From IMG/VR virus record IMGVR_UViG_3300025117_000056, positions 20,983-84,982 of that record: a stretch of 64,000 nucleotides of DNA, one strand, 5' to 3'. Below are positions 19,668-28,442 of this stretch, in pieces. The translations under genes and the position numbers were made by a program. The notes under the pieces were generated by a model. That model made no database searches. It was not told where the DNA came from and saw only the letters and a program-made list of their open reading frames with translations. Positions within the stretch are counted from its first letter, which is position 1, and every line of letters begins with the position of its first letter. This DNA is from a virus.

Positions 19668-19700
19668 AAAAAAAAGGGAGAGCAGAACGCCCCCCCCCCT
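19668..19700 (-). terminator. Terminator after the major capsid gene, with a run of ten G
   Basis: In the minus direction an A plus ten G residues can pair with CTCTCCCT across a 10-base loop (eight pairs, two of them G-U), and eight U residues follow (19668-19675). It lies 26 bases after the capsid stop. The ten-base homopolymer allows several pairing registers and its length may vary between virions or be a sequencing uncertainty. Confidence 0.75.
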
Positions 19701-19726
19701 AAAGGTAGGATAACTGTTTGTTATAA

Positions 19727-20815
19727 TTAGTTAACGATACCAGTGAATACGATATTGCGTCCTAAAGCATTACAGAAAATTGCTAAGTCACAATAAGTAC
19801 GATATTCAATACCGTTTTGATTTTCAAGAACAATTAACATTTCTTCATTTTTTCCTGGAAGATTGAAAGTAATATCAGAAGATCCAACTCTTTCAAAAGA
19901 TTCAAGGTCAAGTCCGAAAGCTATTCCTTCTTTAACATAAGTACAGCTAATGATTTCAATCAAACCATTTTGGCTATGAAATACGATAGTTTGTGAACCA
20001 TTCTCATATTTCTTGACATCATAAGACTCATCAAATAGTCTTTTTGCTGTTTGTTCATTTAACAAATCAGACCATGTTTTAGGATTAACGAAAAGAGAAA
20101 TCTTTCCTTCAAGTCCTTTAGCTACTGCATCAGCAATACCATCAGAAATTTTTTCGAATGATAAAGCTCCACCTACTGGATAAACGTTACCTGTCCATAA
20201 GCTGTAATCAGTAGAAACACCAAAAATGTTACCAGTAGTAGTTGTTAACATTTTATAGATACCCATAAATTCGTTACCCTTAGCACCATGCTCATAAATA
20301 ACTAGTTCATCACCAGCTAATTTAGAAGCTTTCAAAGTAGCTAAGTTATCACCTACAGCAGAAGCCATATCAACATAAAGTCTTTTGTTTCTGATATCAA
20401 CTTTAGTAATTTTGATAATAGTAGTGTTCATTGCTGAATCAGTTAGATTATAAATATCTAACTTCATTTTCTCACCACCAACCCAAATTCCAGGTGCCCA
20501 TTCAGCTACTGTAATATCAAAATAAGCAGAAGCATCATCAACAACACTTATAGTAGCCAATCCAGATTGACCATAGAAACATTGGTATTCATGCTTCTTA
20601 TAAGTTGAATTTAAAAGGTTACGAACAACATGTTTTGTTGCTTTACCGTAAGCAGCAGCATCATTAATGGAACGTGAAATAGCTGCGAATGATAATTGGG
20701 CTTTCAATATCATTTCACAACCTTTTACTGTTGCTTCTTTAGTAGCTCCTGAAATTGCATCTTTTAAAGTTACAATTTCTCCAGAATCACCGTTGTAAGA
20801 AACTCCGTGCTCTAA
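19727..20815 (-). CDS. Major capsid protein, exon 2 (362 C-terminal residues)
   Basis: This exon encodes most of the major capsid protein and is joined to exon 1 at 21695-21862 by removal of an 879-base group I intron, giving 418 residues. The start of this exon, LEHGVSYNGDSG, continues NTINLG of exon 1 into a segment that matches capsid proteins of a family in short-tailed phages where the sequence runs L-x-x-EHGVTY and later YGQSGLATI (both visible here). The exon starts at TTA directly after the last intron base G; the ATG immediately before is intron sequence. A strong terminator follows. Confidence 0.9.
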   Translation of the reverse strand, partial: LEHGVSYNGDSGEIVTLKDAISGATKEATVKGCEMILKAQLSFAAISRSINDAAAYGKATKHVVRNLLNSTYKKHEYQCFYGQSGLATISVVDDASAYFDITVAEWAPGIWVGGEKMKLDIYNLTDSAMNTTIIKITKVDIRNKRLYVDMASAVGDNLATLKASKLAGDELVIYEHGAKGNEFMGIYKMLTTTTGNIFGVSTDYSLWTGNVYPVGGALSFEKISDGIADAVAKGLEGKISLFVNPKTWSDLLNEQTAKRLFDESYDVKKYENGSQTIVFHSQNGLIEIISCTYVKEGIAFGLDLESFERVGSSDITFNLPGKNEEMLIVLENQNGIEYRTYCDLAIFCNALGRNIVFTGIVN

Positions 20816-21694
20816 CATATTGTTATTACTAGCTTTTGATGCTAGTAAGTTTGAGTAATCAAACTCTCAGTTTTATCTATTTTATAACTGAGATCAGAAA
20901 CAACTTGAATTTTATAAAGCATATCAGGATGAATATAATCTTTTATTAAATTAATAAATCTTTCTTTATCTTCTTTTTTTCCAATTCTAATATAAGGATA
21001 AAAATTATGTTCAAGATATACTTTACTATGAATATTAAATTTTTCTAATAATAAATTAGAAAGTTTAATAACATCTTCTTTTGGAAATCCACCTAAAGAA
21101 AATTTAAAAGCTTTTAGTTTTCCTTTATGACTTTCTTTTGAACCATCGTCCATAAAAAGTATAGCTAAAGAAATTTCATTAAAATGTTTTAGAACATAAT
21201 CAGTTATTCTTTTTTTACCATCAACAATCATTCTATAATATAAAGAAGTAAATTTATGATGTACAGTTGTCCAAAATCTATAAAAATTTTGTCTTTTTCC
21301 CGAAGGTGATGTCATAGATTTAGCTAAACACATTTTACTTCCAACACCATATTCTGTTGATATCAAATCTAATTTCCATTTACCATAATCTTTTTGTTTC
21401 TCACAATGACCAAAAAGTATATGTTTATTTTTTTTTCCAGCAAAAGAAGAATCTCCTAACAATGTCCCTATTAAAAACGCTTTTTTATTTTTCTTTAATT
21501 CCAACATTCGAACTCCCTATTGGGTTTCTTTTATTTTTTCAAGTTGACTTTCGCATCTTCTTTCGAAGTCCTTTCGTTAAGTCGTTCAGGCTGGTTTTAC
21601 CCTTGCCCCTTGTTACCTTTATTATATTATAGAAAGGCTTCCAAGTCAATTAGAAAGGATTTTACTTGGGCTTAGATTGCACTATCTATTGTTA
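20816..21694 (-). mobile_element. Group I intron in the major capsid gene
   Basis: Exon 1 ends in TTGGGT and the intron begins TAAC. An internal guide sequence at 21666-21675 (CTAAGCCCAA on the minus strand) pairs with the 5' exon end through six pairs, including the U-G wobble at the splice site that marks group I introns (P1), and its CTAA pairs with TTAG at the start of exon 2 (P10). The last intron base is G. The reading frame is restored exactly and matches capsid homologues. The structured core probably lies at 21508-21690, upstream of the encoded endonuclease. Splice sites are derived by pairing, not by experiment. Confidence 0.9.
20842..21507 (-). CDS. LAGLIDADG homing endonuclease encoded in the capsid-gene intron
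   Basis: 221 residues with two LAGLIDADG helices: FLIGTLLGDSSF at about residue 11 and AILFMDDGSKE at about 115, each carrying the acidic catalytic residue (D19 and D119/D120 region). A protein with both motifs acts as a monomer cutting an intron-free allele of the capsid gene to spread the intron. It has its own ribosome site (AGGGAGTTCGA) and ends 26 bases before the 3' splice site. Translation probably occurs from the unspliced or excised RNA. Confidence 0.9.
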   Translation of the reverse strand: MLELKKNKKAFLIGTLLGDSSFAGKKNKHILFGHCEKQKDYGKWKLDLISTEYGVGSKMCLAKSMTSPSGKRQNFYRFWTTVHHKFTSLYYRMIVDGKKRITDYVLKHFNEISLAILFMDDGSKESHKGKLKAFKFSLGGFPKEDVIKLSNLLLEKFNIHSKVYLEHNFYPYIRIGKKEDKERFINLIKDYIHPDMLYKIQVVSDLSYKIDKTESLITQTY

Positions 21695-21862
21695 ACCCAA
21701 ATTAATCGTATTCTTGTATTCCAATCCCATTCTTTTATTAGGTGATACGAAAGGTATCATCTTAGAAATCTTAACACCTTCTGGTATTAAATCAGTTAAT
21801 TCGCCATAAATGGATTTATGAAAACCATTTAGAGCTGCCATATCATTATGATTATAAGACAT
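21695..21862 (-). CDS. Major capsid protein, exon 1 (56 N-terminal residues)
   Basis: ATG at 21862 with AAGGAG seven bases upstream. Fifty-six codons (MSYNHNDMAALNGFH, then LTDLIPEGVKISKMIPFV, then KRMGLEY) end in GGT and are followed by an in-frame TAA that belongs to the intron. Residues such as DLIPEGVKI-K-IPFV and K-x-G-x-x-Y match the N-terminus of the same capsid family recognised in exon 2. Too short to be noticed alone; read together with exon 2 it makes a 418-residue capsid protein that forms the head shell. Confidence 0.85.
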
Positions 21863-22017
21863 ATAGAAACTCCTTAATTTATTTAAAAAATATCATTTAT
21901 AGACTACCTATAAATGAAAAACCTACTTTGTTTGTTAATTACTCTTTTTCTATTTCTGGTATTTCATAATCCATCGTTGGGTATATGAAAATCATAATAA
22001 ATACTAAAATAATAACC

Positions 22018-22035
22018 CACATAAGTACTTGATAA
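22018..22035 (-). promoter_or_regulatory. Proposed late promoter, copy 4 (capsid gene)
   Basis: Minus-strand TTATCAAGTACTTATGTG. It lies directly downstream of the scaffold terminator and 156 bases upstream of the capsid ATG, leaving a long leader. This arrangement would give the capsid gene its own strong transcript. Confidence 0.55.
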
Positions 22036-22049
22036 TTATGTTGTACTAA

Positions 22050-22082
22050 GATAACAAAGGGTTACCTATTAGCTAGGTAACC
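22050..22082 (-). terminator. Terminator between scaffold and capsid genes
   Basis: A perfect 9-base stem GGTTACCTA / TAGGTAACC (22074-22082 with 22060-22068) with a 5-base loop is followed in the minus direction by CTTTGTTATCTT, a weak U-tract. It lies 11 bases after the scaffold stop and just before the promoter-like motif of the capsid gene. Confidence 0.65.
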
Positions 22083-22093
22083 TGTTTAAATTA

Positions 22094-23044
22094 TTATATT
22101 TTACTCCAAAAATCTTTTTGTTCTATCGTTTTAAATTTTCGGTCAATAACTTCTTTATTTGGTTTACTTCCAGTATCCTTTATACTATTACTAGTTGGTG
22201 GTGCTTCTTTTTTAACTGGTTCAGCTTTCTTTCTTTTCTTTATTATTTGTCCAACTTTATCTTCACCCAACAATTTTTCAATAACTTCTAAAGGCATTAC
22301 ACTAGCTATCGATTTGATTTCATTTAGTATTTGATCTTTAACCAAAGGAACGATATCATTAAAACTAACATCAATATTATTCTTCAATGCTATTCTCATA
22401 TATCCAGTCATTCTATTAATAATCTCAGGATTCATTGGTAATTGATTCTTTTCAATAGCAGCCATCAAATCTCTTTGATATTCAGCAGCATATCTATCTT
22501 GTAGTGCTTTCATTTCAATTTCTTCAGCACGTTTTTTAGCTTTCTGTTCTTCTTCTTCCTTTTGTCTAAGCTTTTCTTGAAGTTCCATTAACTCTCTATC
22601 TTTTGGATCTAGTTGAGCTTTCTCTAATTTGTCATTCATTATCTTTTCAGAAAGTCCATCAATATCAATACCCATTTTACGTAAAGCATTAGCTGTATCT
22701 TTTTGTAAATAGTTAAAGAAGTCTTGTAAATCCTTTTGTACCTTAGCATCTTTCTTTTCTAGTTCAGCAGCTTTTTGTGCTCTTTTCTGTGACATTTCAG
22801 CAAGTTGAACCATTCTAATTAGTTCTTCTTCGTTAGCTAAGTCAATTTGTTTTTCAATTTCTTTACCATCAACTTTAATGTTTAACTTTTTTAAAGTTGA
22901 CTTAACTGCGTCTTTCATTTCAGGACTAGCTTCTGCTGGTTGTTCTGGTGCAGCTTCAACATTACCTTCTTCTGGTTGTACAACAGCTTCTACATTTTCT
23001 GCTGGTGCTTCTTGTGATGGTTGTTCTTGTGTTACTTCAGCCAT
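22094..23044 (-). CDS. Capsid scaffold / assembly protein
   Basis: 316 residues from the ATG at 23044, which has AAAGGAAAATTT upstream; an ATG seven codons earlier has no ribosome site. The protein has a Pro/Glu/Ala-rich N-terminus (residues 1-45), a long charged coiled coil (about 65-200) and a basic, Lys-rich C-terminus. Such a helical protein with a basic tail located between portal and capsid genes is typical of phage scaffolds, which bind the capsid protein from inside the procapsid and leave before DNA packaging. Sequence identity to known scaffolds is not visible, so the call rests on position and composition. Confidence 0.75.
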   Translation of the reverse strand: MAEVTQEQPSQEAPAENVEAVVQPEEGNVEAAPEQPAEASPEMKDAVKSTLKKLNIKVDGKEIEKQIDLANEEELIRMVQLAEMSQKRAQKAAELEKKDAKVQKDLQDFFNYLQKDTANALRKMGIDIDGLSEKIMNDKLEKAQLDPKDRELMELQEKLRQKEEEEQKAKKRAEEIEMKALQDRYAAEYQRDLMAAIEKNQLPMNPEIINRMTGYMRIALKNNIDVSFNDIVPLVKDQILNEIKSIASVMPLEVIEKLLGEDKVGQIIKKRKKAEPVKKEAPPTSNSIKDTGSKPNKEVIDRKFKTIEQKDFWSKI

Positions 23045-23152
23045 AAATTTTCCTTTGTTTACCATCCATATAGGATAGGTGTATTATTTTCTCCATCGAT
23101 AGTGATAGGAGAATGACGAGTAAATCTTTCGAAAAACTCGTCAAAATGTATA

Positions 23153-25204
23153 CTAACTATTTGATATATTTGTCATTCCTTCATTTGCTGTTAATGGTGC
23201 ATTTTCAAAACCTTCAGGCATTCTTGGCTTTTGTAATGTTGTATCTTGTTGATTCAATGCCTGTTCTACTGGTGGTAGATTTTGGGGTGCTTCCATTTGT
23301 GATGGTGATGTTGTCTGTCCTGGATTTGGTTGGGTTATTGGTTGAACTATCGGTTGAATACCCATAGCTTGTAACAACATAGGATCTGTATTTTTCCAAG
23401 TTTGAATATGTTCATTGATATGAGTTAATACTAGATTAACTAACTCAGCATCAGATTTTAATATAGTATCATTCAATACACCTCTATGACATTGAATATG
23501 TTTGGGGTGATTTTCTATAGCTAATACAATAGGTTTTGTTCCCATTAAGAAACCTTCGTTTTCACCACGTATTAAAAATTCCTCTTTTACAATATCTTCT
23601 GTACCCATTTCTAATTTACCAGTATGTATAATTGTTATGTATTGTTCTGGGGTAAGTGTGCCATATTGAAGTAAATTATCAGCCATTTGTGCTCTACCAG
23701 CAAGTGTATTAGTTAAAGGATTTGCAACATCAACAATAACTCTATTTATAGAACGTAGGTCTTCTCCTTTAAATTCTTTCATATACGACCTTCCAGATTT
23801 ACCAACAATAGCCGCAATTCTTGGAGAGTTAGCAAAATCTTGAAGTATTTCAATTAAACAAATACCGACATTTTCAATTAAGTAAATATATTCTTGTTGT
23901 AAACCCGACATAAATTGTATAGCATTAGTTTGTACCATAGCCAATGCTGATCCAGAACGTAAAGATGCTTCTGGATTTCCTCTAGCTGTTGAATTTATAG
24001 CCGATAGAGTTTCCATATCTTTAACATAACGATCCATTAAATTATACAATTCAGGAGCTGTTTTTGTTAAGTTTAAAGCTTCAGGTTTAGCACCACCTTG
24101 AGGGTTATAATCCATGATACTTAAACCATTAGCTAATTGTGTGACATCAATATTTGATCCACTAGGATTTAATATTGTTTGTACACCAAAAGCAACGTTG
24201 TTACTTAATGCTGCTGAATTTAAACTATTATGTGCGTCCTGTATTGATAGTAAATCAAATAAAGGACTATATCCTAATGGTGTTCCTAGTATTCTTCCTG
24301 GATAAATTGGGAATACAGGTATCCTCCTATATGGTAGTTCACCCTCATGGAGTATTGCTTCTTCAGAAACAAATAACATATATTTACCTTCAGGCATTGC
24401 CTCACTACGCCTGTGATAAAACTCTAACACAGATATATCATCAGTTTCATCTCCACTATATAAACCAACACGTACTCTTTTCGAATGATCTTTCGATTCT
24501 ATAGCCATTATTTCTTTTTCTAAATGTGGATACTTAGCGATCAAGTCATATCTATTTTTAAATGATCTAGTTATAATCCAATCGAAATCTCTACCTTCTT
24601 TGGAAAGATCCATAACAACATCTAAAGCTGATAGAACATTAAATTCAACATCACCTTCATACTGTGGATCTGGTATTTCTACTTTCTCTCCATTTTCTTG
24701 TAGTTCTTTGTATTCTTGTATTTCTTTTTTATTAGTTACTTCACCTAACATACCATTCCAAGACATTTTCATCCAACCCAAAGATGTAGATAATGCATAT
24801 TCACATGCCATCTTTAAGTATTCTTCTAGTTTCTTTTCTCTCATATAATAGTCAAGTAGACCATTTCCTAGATATGTCTGTGTAACCGATTTAAAGTCTG
24901 TATTTACTGCTCTACATTCCATTGCCGGTCTAGTTGATGTTGTCATAGTCAACATATGTCTAGCTATGTTTCTGAGATGATTAACTACTATCTGAGCTAG
25001 TTCTCCATCTTCACCAGCAAACGTAATTTGATGAGCTTCACCTATTGAATTATAGTATCCACCATAATATGCAGCATATAAATCTCTAAGTTTATCCATG
25101 AATCCACAAGAGTTAAGTGATCTATCCCATGATTCAATTTTAGATAACAAAGCTGAAGCACATTCTTTTGATTCTCTTGCTGCAAAATATTTATTATTTT
25201 CCAT
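23153..25204 (-). CDS. Portal protein
   Basis: 683 residues, the expected size for the portal of a short-tailed phage. Portal-like features include an N-terminal helical wing with DRSLNSCGF and YAAYYGGYY, a segment of the type STSLGWMKMSWNG, the strand YRRIPVFPIYPG, LGYSPLFDLLSIQDAHN, and RSGSALAMVQTNAIQFMSG, all typical of P22/N4-type portals. The C-terminal 80 residues are Gln/Pro-rich and disordered. The dodecameric portal forms the DNA channel. Its gene follows the terminase block and precedes the scaffold and capsid genes, as usual. Confidence 0.9.
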   Translation of the reverse strand: MENNKYFAARESKECASALLSKIESWDRSLNSCGFMDKLRDLYAAYYGGYYNSIGEAHQITFAGEDGELAQIVVNHLRNIARHMLTMTTSTRPAMECRAVNTDFKSVTQTYLGNGLLDYYMREKKLEEYLKMACEYALSTSLGWMKMSWNGMLGEVTNKKEIQEYKELQENGEKVEIPDPQYEGDVEFNVLSALDVVMDLSKEGRDFDWIITRSFKNRYDLIAKYPHLEKEIMAIESKDHSKRVRVGLYSGDETDDISVLEFYHRRSEAMPEGKYMLFVSEEAILHEGELPYRRIPVFPIYPGRILGTPLGYSPLFDLLSIQDAHNSLNSAALSNNVAFGVQTILNPSGSNIDVTQLANGLSIMDYNPQGGAKPEALNLTKTAPELYNLMDRYVKDMETLSAINSTARGNPEASLRSGSALAMVQTNAIQFMSGLQQEYIYLIENVGICLIEILQDFANSPRIAAIVGKSGRSYMKEFKGEDLRSINRVIVDVANPLTNTLAGRAQMADNLLQYGTLTPEQYITIIHTGKLEMGTEDIVKEEFLIRGENEGFLMGTKPIVLAIENHPKHIQCHRGVLNDTILKSDAELVNLVLTHINEHIQTWKNTDPMLLQAMGIQPIVQPITQPNPGQTTSPSQMEAPQNLPPVEQALNQQDTTLQKPRMPEGFENAPLTANEGMTNISNS

Positions 25205-25217
25205 AAATCATCCTTAA

Positions 25218-25898
25218 TTAAGAAAACAAAGGTTTTTGAAAAGTTAAACCCCAAGCCGTATATACATCATTACCGTCTATTTTTCCACTAACTAATAAAC
25301 CACCTGTCATTATTATTTTTATTTTATATCTTTCACCGCGATAGAAATCAAATTCTATAGCACAAGTTAATTGTGATACATTTTGTAAAGTATCTTTATA
25401 GTCTAAAACAAACCATTCTTCATCAGATTCTTCACCAACTTTAAATATACTTAACGTTACTGTACTAACATCAAGTAAAGATTTTAATTTCATTTGTAAG
25501 TCTAATAAATATATACCATCTCTAGGTATAACAAATTCGTCATTATCTGAATCATAATTACCATCTAAATCCCAAAGTACTCTAGATGATGTTACTGCGG
25601 TCCAAGAAGTTGATATGTTTTGATCTGTACCATTTTTATCAACAGCTAATGAAGAATAAAAATCAAAAGGATTCATTCTATTCATATGTAGAATCGCCTT
25701 TTCATACGACAAATCTTCAACACCATCATTTAATATGACTGTACCATTTTCTAATCTAGTTAATACACTCTCACTAGATAATAATTTGAACCATTGGTTT
25801 GATGGTACATCATATGATTCACCAGAAGGAATATCACTATTTAATATTTGTATAGTCTCTTCTGTATTATTTTTAAGTATCTTTTTCATCATAATCAT
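25218..25898 (-). CDS. Beta-rich structural protein, head fibre or decoration candidate
   Basis: The start chosen is the ATG at 25898, which overlaps the TGA of the upstream gene (ATGA) and has GAGG eight bases before it; an ATG seven codons earlier lacks such a site. The 226-residue product is beta-rich, with a C1q-like segment (SWTAVTSSRVLWDLDGNYDS, then VIPRDGIYLLDLQMKLKSL) as in trimeric fibre heads. It probably forms part of a head or tail spike; the family is not firmly recognised. Confidence 0.7.
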   Translation of the reverse strand: MIMMKKILKNNTEETIQILNSDIPSGESYDVPSNQWFKLLSSESVLTRLENGTVILNDGVEDLSYEKAILHMNRMNPFDFYSSLAVDKNGTDQNISTSWTAVTSSRVLWDLDGNYDSDNDEFVIPRDGIYLLDLQMKLKSLLDVSTVTLSIFKVGEESDEEWFVLDYKDTLQNVSQLTCAIEFDFYRGERYKIKIIMTGGLLVSGKIDGNDVYTAWGLTFQKPLFS

Positions 25899-26383
25899 AC
25901 TGGAACCCTCGAAACCCATAATGTTAAATCCATATCACTACAGTTAGTACCGTCATCTAAGTATTGAGCATATACAACACTACCAGCATCAAAAGTATAA
26001 TCTAGACCATTAACAAATCCATATCCATCGTTTGGGCTATCAACATCTAATGTATAAAAAATAGTTCCAGTTTTAGAAACTGATCTAAATTGTACTCTAA
26101 AAGATACATTTATAGTTTGATTAGACCAACTTATTTCGTTTATTTTGGTTTTAACAGCAAATACACAAAATGGTGTGTTTGGTAGTAATTCTGTTGGACC
26201 TAACCAATTATTATTACCAACAATACCGTTATATACACCTCTTATTCCTGCTCTAGGAAATCCTTCACCATATTGTTTAGATTCTTCTATTGCAGACTGA
26301 GTATCTGTGGAATTGAATCCATTTGTTGAATTATCAAATGGTGTAGATTTTGCTACTTGAGTTGGGTGTGTACGATGTGTCAT
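25895..26383 (-). CDS. Beta-rich structural protein, head-surface candidate
   Basis: 162 residues, beta-rich, Asn- and Ser-rich, no membrane segment. Contains AIEESKQYGEGFPRAG near residue 30, a pattern found in structural proteins of podophages. It overlaps its neighbours at both ends by 1-4 bases, indicating translational coupling within the block between terminase and portal. Function is not known. Confidence 0.65.
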   Translation of the reverse strand: MTHRTHPTQVAKSTPFDNSTNGFNSTDTQSAIEESKQYGEGFPRAGIRGVYNGIVGNNNWLGPTELLPNTPFCVFAVKTKINEISWSNQTINVSFRVQFRSVSKTGTIFYTLDVDSPNDGYGFVNGLDYTFDAGSVVYAQYLDDGTNCSDMDLTLWVSRVPV

Positions 26384-26676
26384 TATGCTACCTCTGTTAT
26401 TCTAACATCAACAGTTCCAGTAGCTGTAATAACCCAAACCCTTAATTCTGGTCCAACTTCAAGTGGAAAAAATTGATTACTAAATATTTTAGTACCGTTA
26501 GATGTTGTAACACCATTACTATATCCGTAATAAATATCACCATTCAAAGGTTGAATTGTTATTATTTTACGTTCACTTAATGGAGTTGTATCATAAACAA
26601 CTTCTTGTGCTGTTGTTGTAACACTCAAAGCTTTATTATAGCCAGGACCATCCAGTTGTGAAAAATTTCCAGACAT
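26383..26676 (-). CDS. Small structural protein, YG-x-x-x-x-VT-type
   Basis: 97 residues. The pattern IQPLNGDIYYGYSNGVTTSNGT and the ending TVDVRITEVA resemble small beta-barrel structural proteins common in phages near portal genes. No known function. It is translated from an ATG with AGGATATAATT upstream and was probably directly adjacent to the gene at 27214 before the HNH gene entered. Confidence 0.65.
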   Translation of the reverse strand: MSGNFSQLDGPGYNKALSVTTTAQEVVYDTTPLSERKIITIQPLNGDIYYGYSNGVTTSNGTKIFSNQFFPLEVGPELRVWVITATGTVDVRITEVA

Positions 26677-26678
26677 AA

Positions 26679-27207
26679 TTATATCCTATTCCCTTTTTTC
26701 ATATTTTCTATAGCAGGAAGATATTGTAAATTCCAAGGAACATGTAGTCCAGTAATATTTTTACCTTTTATCGGTATTATATGATCAACATGATATCCTT
26801 TTGGACAATTTTTATATATTAATTTTAATTCTTCTTTTTGTTCTTTTGTTATCCATTTTGGTTGAACTTTTTTGTTTCTTCTACTATTTTCTCTTACTTT
26901 TGCTCTAGAATTATCTATATCTAAATAATATTCTCTTTTAGAACGTTCTCTACTTTTTTGATGTGTTAATTCTAAATCTTCATAATAATATTTTTTTTGC
27001 ATTAATTCTTCCTAATTCGCATATTCTATCTTTATTTTTTCTATAATATTTTCTTCTTCTAGAATTAACGTTGTCTTTTGTTTCTCTTATTCTATCTATT
27101 TTACATTTTCTACAATATGAACTTCTTCCAGATTTTTTTGCTCTATCAATACAAAAATCTTCTATATTTTTTTCTTGTTTACATTTAGGACAGAACTTAG
27201 TTGTCAT
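26679..27207 (-). pseudogene. HNH endonuclease split by a frameshift at a run of eight A
   Basis: Two open frames together make an HNH protein: the 5' part (75 codons, 26980-27207) has CPKC and CRKC zinc-like pairs, and the 3' part (107 codons, 26679-27002) has the HNH core (HVDHIIPI, NLQYLPA). The frame changes at a run of eight A (26991-26998), where one A more or fewer joins the halves. The second frame starts in the overlap (ATG followed by CAAAAAAAATAT) so it could be translated separately. Either a broken homing gene or expression by slippage. Confidence 0.75.
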
Positions 27208-27213
27208 ATATAA

Positions 27214-27429
27214 TTATTCTACCTTACTTTCTTTAGATTTAATAATTCGTTTAACTTCTAAAATATTAGCATCTAATTTAGGTATAAATTTAGTTTGAAT
27301 ATAACTAAGTAATTTGAAATAGTCGATTATATCTTGTGTTTTGAAATGATTGAATTCTGCTTTTTTAGCTATTGTATTTATAAATTCAATAAACTTTTCT
27401 TTGTCTTCTTCATTGAAATAATTTTCCAT
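27214..27429 (-). CDS. Small helical hypothetical protein
   Basis: 71 residues, charged and helical throughout, with a good ribosome site (AAAGGAGTTTAT). It lies between two structural genes; the upstream gap contains a hairpin. No family is recognised. Confidence 0.65.
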   Translation of the reverse strand: MENYFNEEDKEKFIEFINTIAKKAEFNHFKTQDIIDYFKLLSYIQTKFIPKLDANILEVKRIIKSKESKVE

Positions 27430-27461
27430 ATAAACTCCTTTTATATGAACAAGGGATTAGA

Positions 27462-27479
27462 GAGAGTATTTCTACTCTC
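27462..27479 (-). terminator. Hairpin after the 27500 gene, possible terminator or processing site
   Basis: Seven paired bases GAGAGTA / TACTCTC enclose a 4-base loop; outer bases (ACAAG with CTTGT and GGG with CCC) can extend the structure. No U-run follows in the minus direction, so termination would be weak. Confidence 0.4.
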
Positions 27480-27499
27480 CCTTCCTACTTGTTATTGAA

Positions 27500-28411
27500 T
27501 TATGATAATTCCATGTGTCTAATTTCATGACCTAATGTTGCTGCTATCCATTGAACATCTACAGCAGCTCCTGCTCTTAGTTCCATAATGTTCGCTGGAT
27601 CTAGTGGAAATCCGTTTGCTTGTGTAACTGAAGCACCACCAACAAATGCTCTTTTATTTGTATTATTAAAAATATATAAATACTTTCTATTAGCTAATGC
27701 TGATGCAACAACAGATTCTCTAGTATCTGCAACATCTAGAGTATTAACATCATTTGCAATAGCTGTGTTAGCTAAAGCTGCATCATTAACAACTATTGAA
27801 GAATTGATGATATTAACATCTAATCCAGTATCAGCACCAACAACAGTAGAAGTGATAGATGTTCCTGCTCCGTCTTTAGTCCAAGAAGATACACTATCAG
27901 TAGCAGCAGCTAAGTCTCTAATATCCAAATCTGAAGCATCTACTGTAATTGAATTACCACCATCACCAATAACCCAAGGATCTGTTCCTTGATAAGCTGT
28001 AACACTATCAGATGTATATACTAAATCTCTAATGTCTAAATCTGAAGCAGTTACTGCTATTGAAGAATTAGAAATATGAACATCTAATGCAATATCACTG
28101 TTTTCAGAAGTAGAAGTAAAATAATTAGTACCATCACCAAGTCTTACAGAATCTTCTGTATGATCTAAATCAACATCAATTTGAATATCACTAGAAGCAA
28201 TGTTAACATCTAATGCATTACCGGTAGAAGTAATACCATTACCGGCACTATCAAATAAAGCCGATGCTGTATTCAACCATTCTTGAGAATTAATTGTTTG
28301 ATGGTCAATTAACGTACCATCAGATGATCTTACATATGCACCAACGGAATCACTAGCTAATATAGTGTCAGCGTCGGTTACATCGAAAATTAGCTTTGTC
28401 TTCCAACCCAT
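27500..28411 (-). CDS. Repeat-containing head fibre / structural protein
   Basis: 303 residues. The chain has repeated units with SDLDIRDL-x-x-x-TDSV and ALDVNI / DVHISNS elements, indicating a repetitive beta shaft, and a distinct C-terminal domain of about 80 residues (residues from 225). It begins at an ATG with a strong ribosome site (AGGAGGTTTT). Repeats of this type occur in head-fibre and decoration proteins of podophages. Confidence 0.7.
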   Translation of the reverse strand: MGWKTKLIFDVTDADTILASDSVGAYVRSSDGTLIDHQTINSQEWLNTASALFDSAGNGITSTGNALDVNIASSDIQIDVDLDHTEDSVRLGDGTNYFTSTSENSDIALDVHISNSSIAVTASDLDIRDLVYTSDSVTAYQGTDPWVIGDGGNSITVDASDLDIRDLAAATDSVSSWTKDGAGTSITSTVVGADTGLDVNIINSSIVVNDAALANTAIANDVNTLDVADTRESVVASALANRKYLYIFNNTNKRAFVGGASVTQANGFPLDPANIMELRAGAAVDVQWIAATLGHEIRHMELS

Positions 28412-28442
28412 AAAACCTCCTAAAAATTGTTAAAATAATTAT

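Noticed and set aside
20816-20818. ATG at 20818 as the start of the capsid protein
   Set aside because: There is no ribosome site, and the base pattern shows it is the last codon-sized part of the intron; homologues have about 56 further residues.
22018-22022. 27-codon membrane-like open frame starting at 22022 on the minus strand
   Set aside because: Its ATG lies inside the proposed promoter motif and no ribosome site is present, so it would not be in the transcript.
23113-23143. Stem TGACGAG/CTCGTCA between portal and scaffold genes as a terminator
   Set aside because: No U-run follows in the minus direction and the scaffold gene continues the operon; possibly an RNA processing site.
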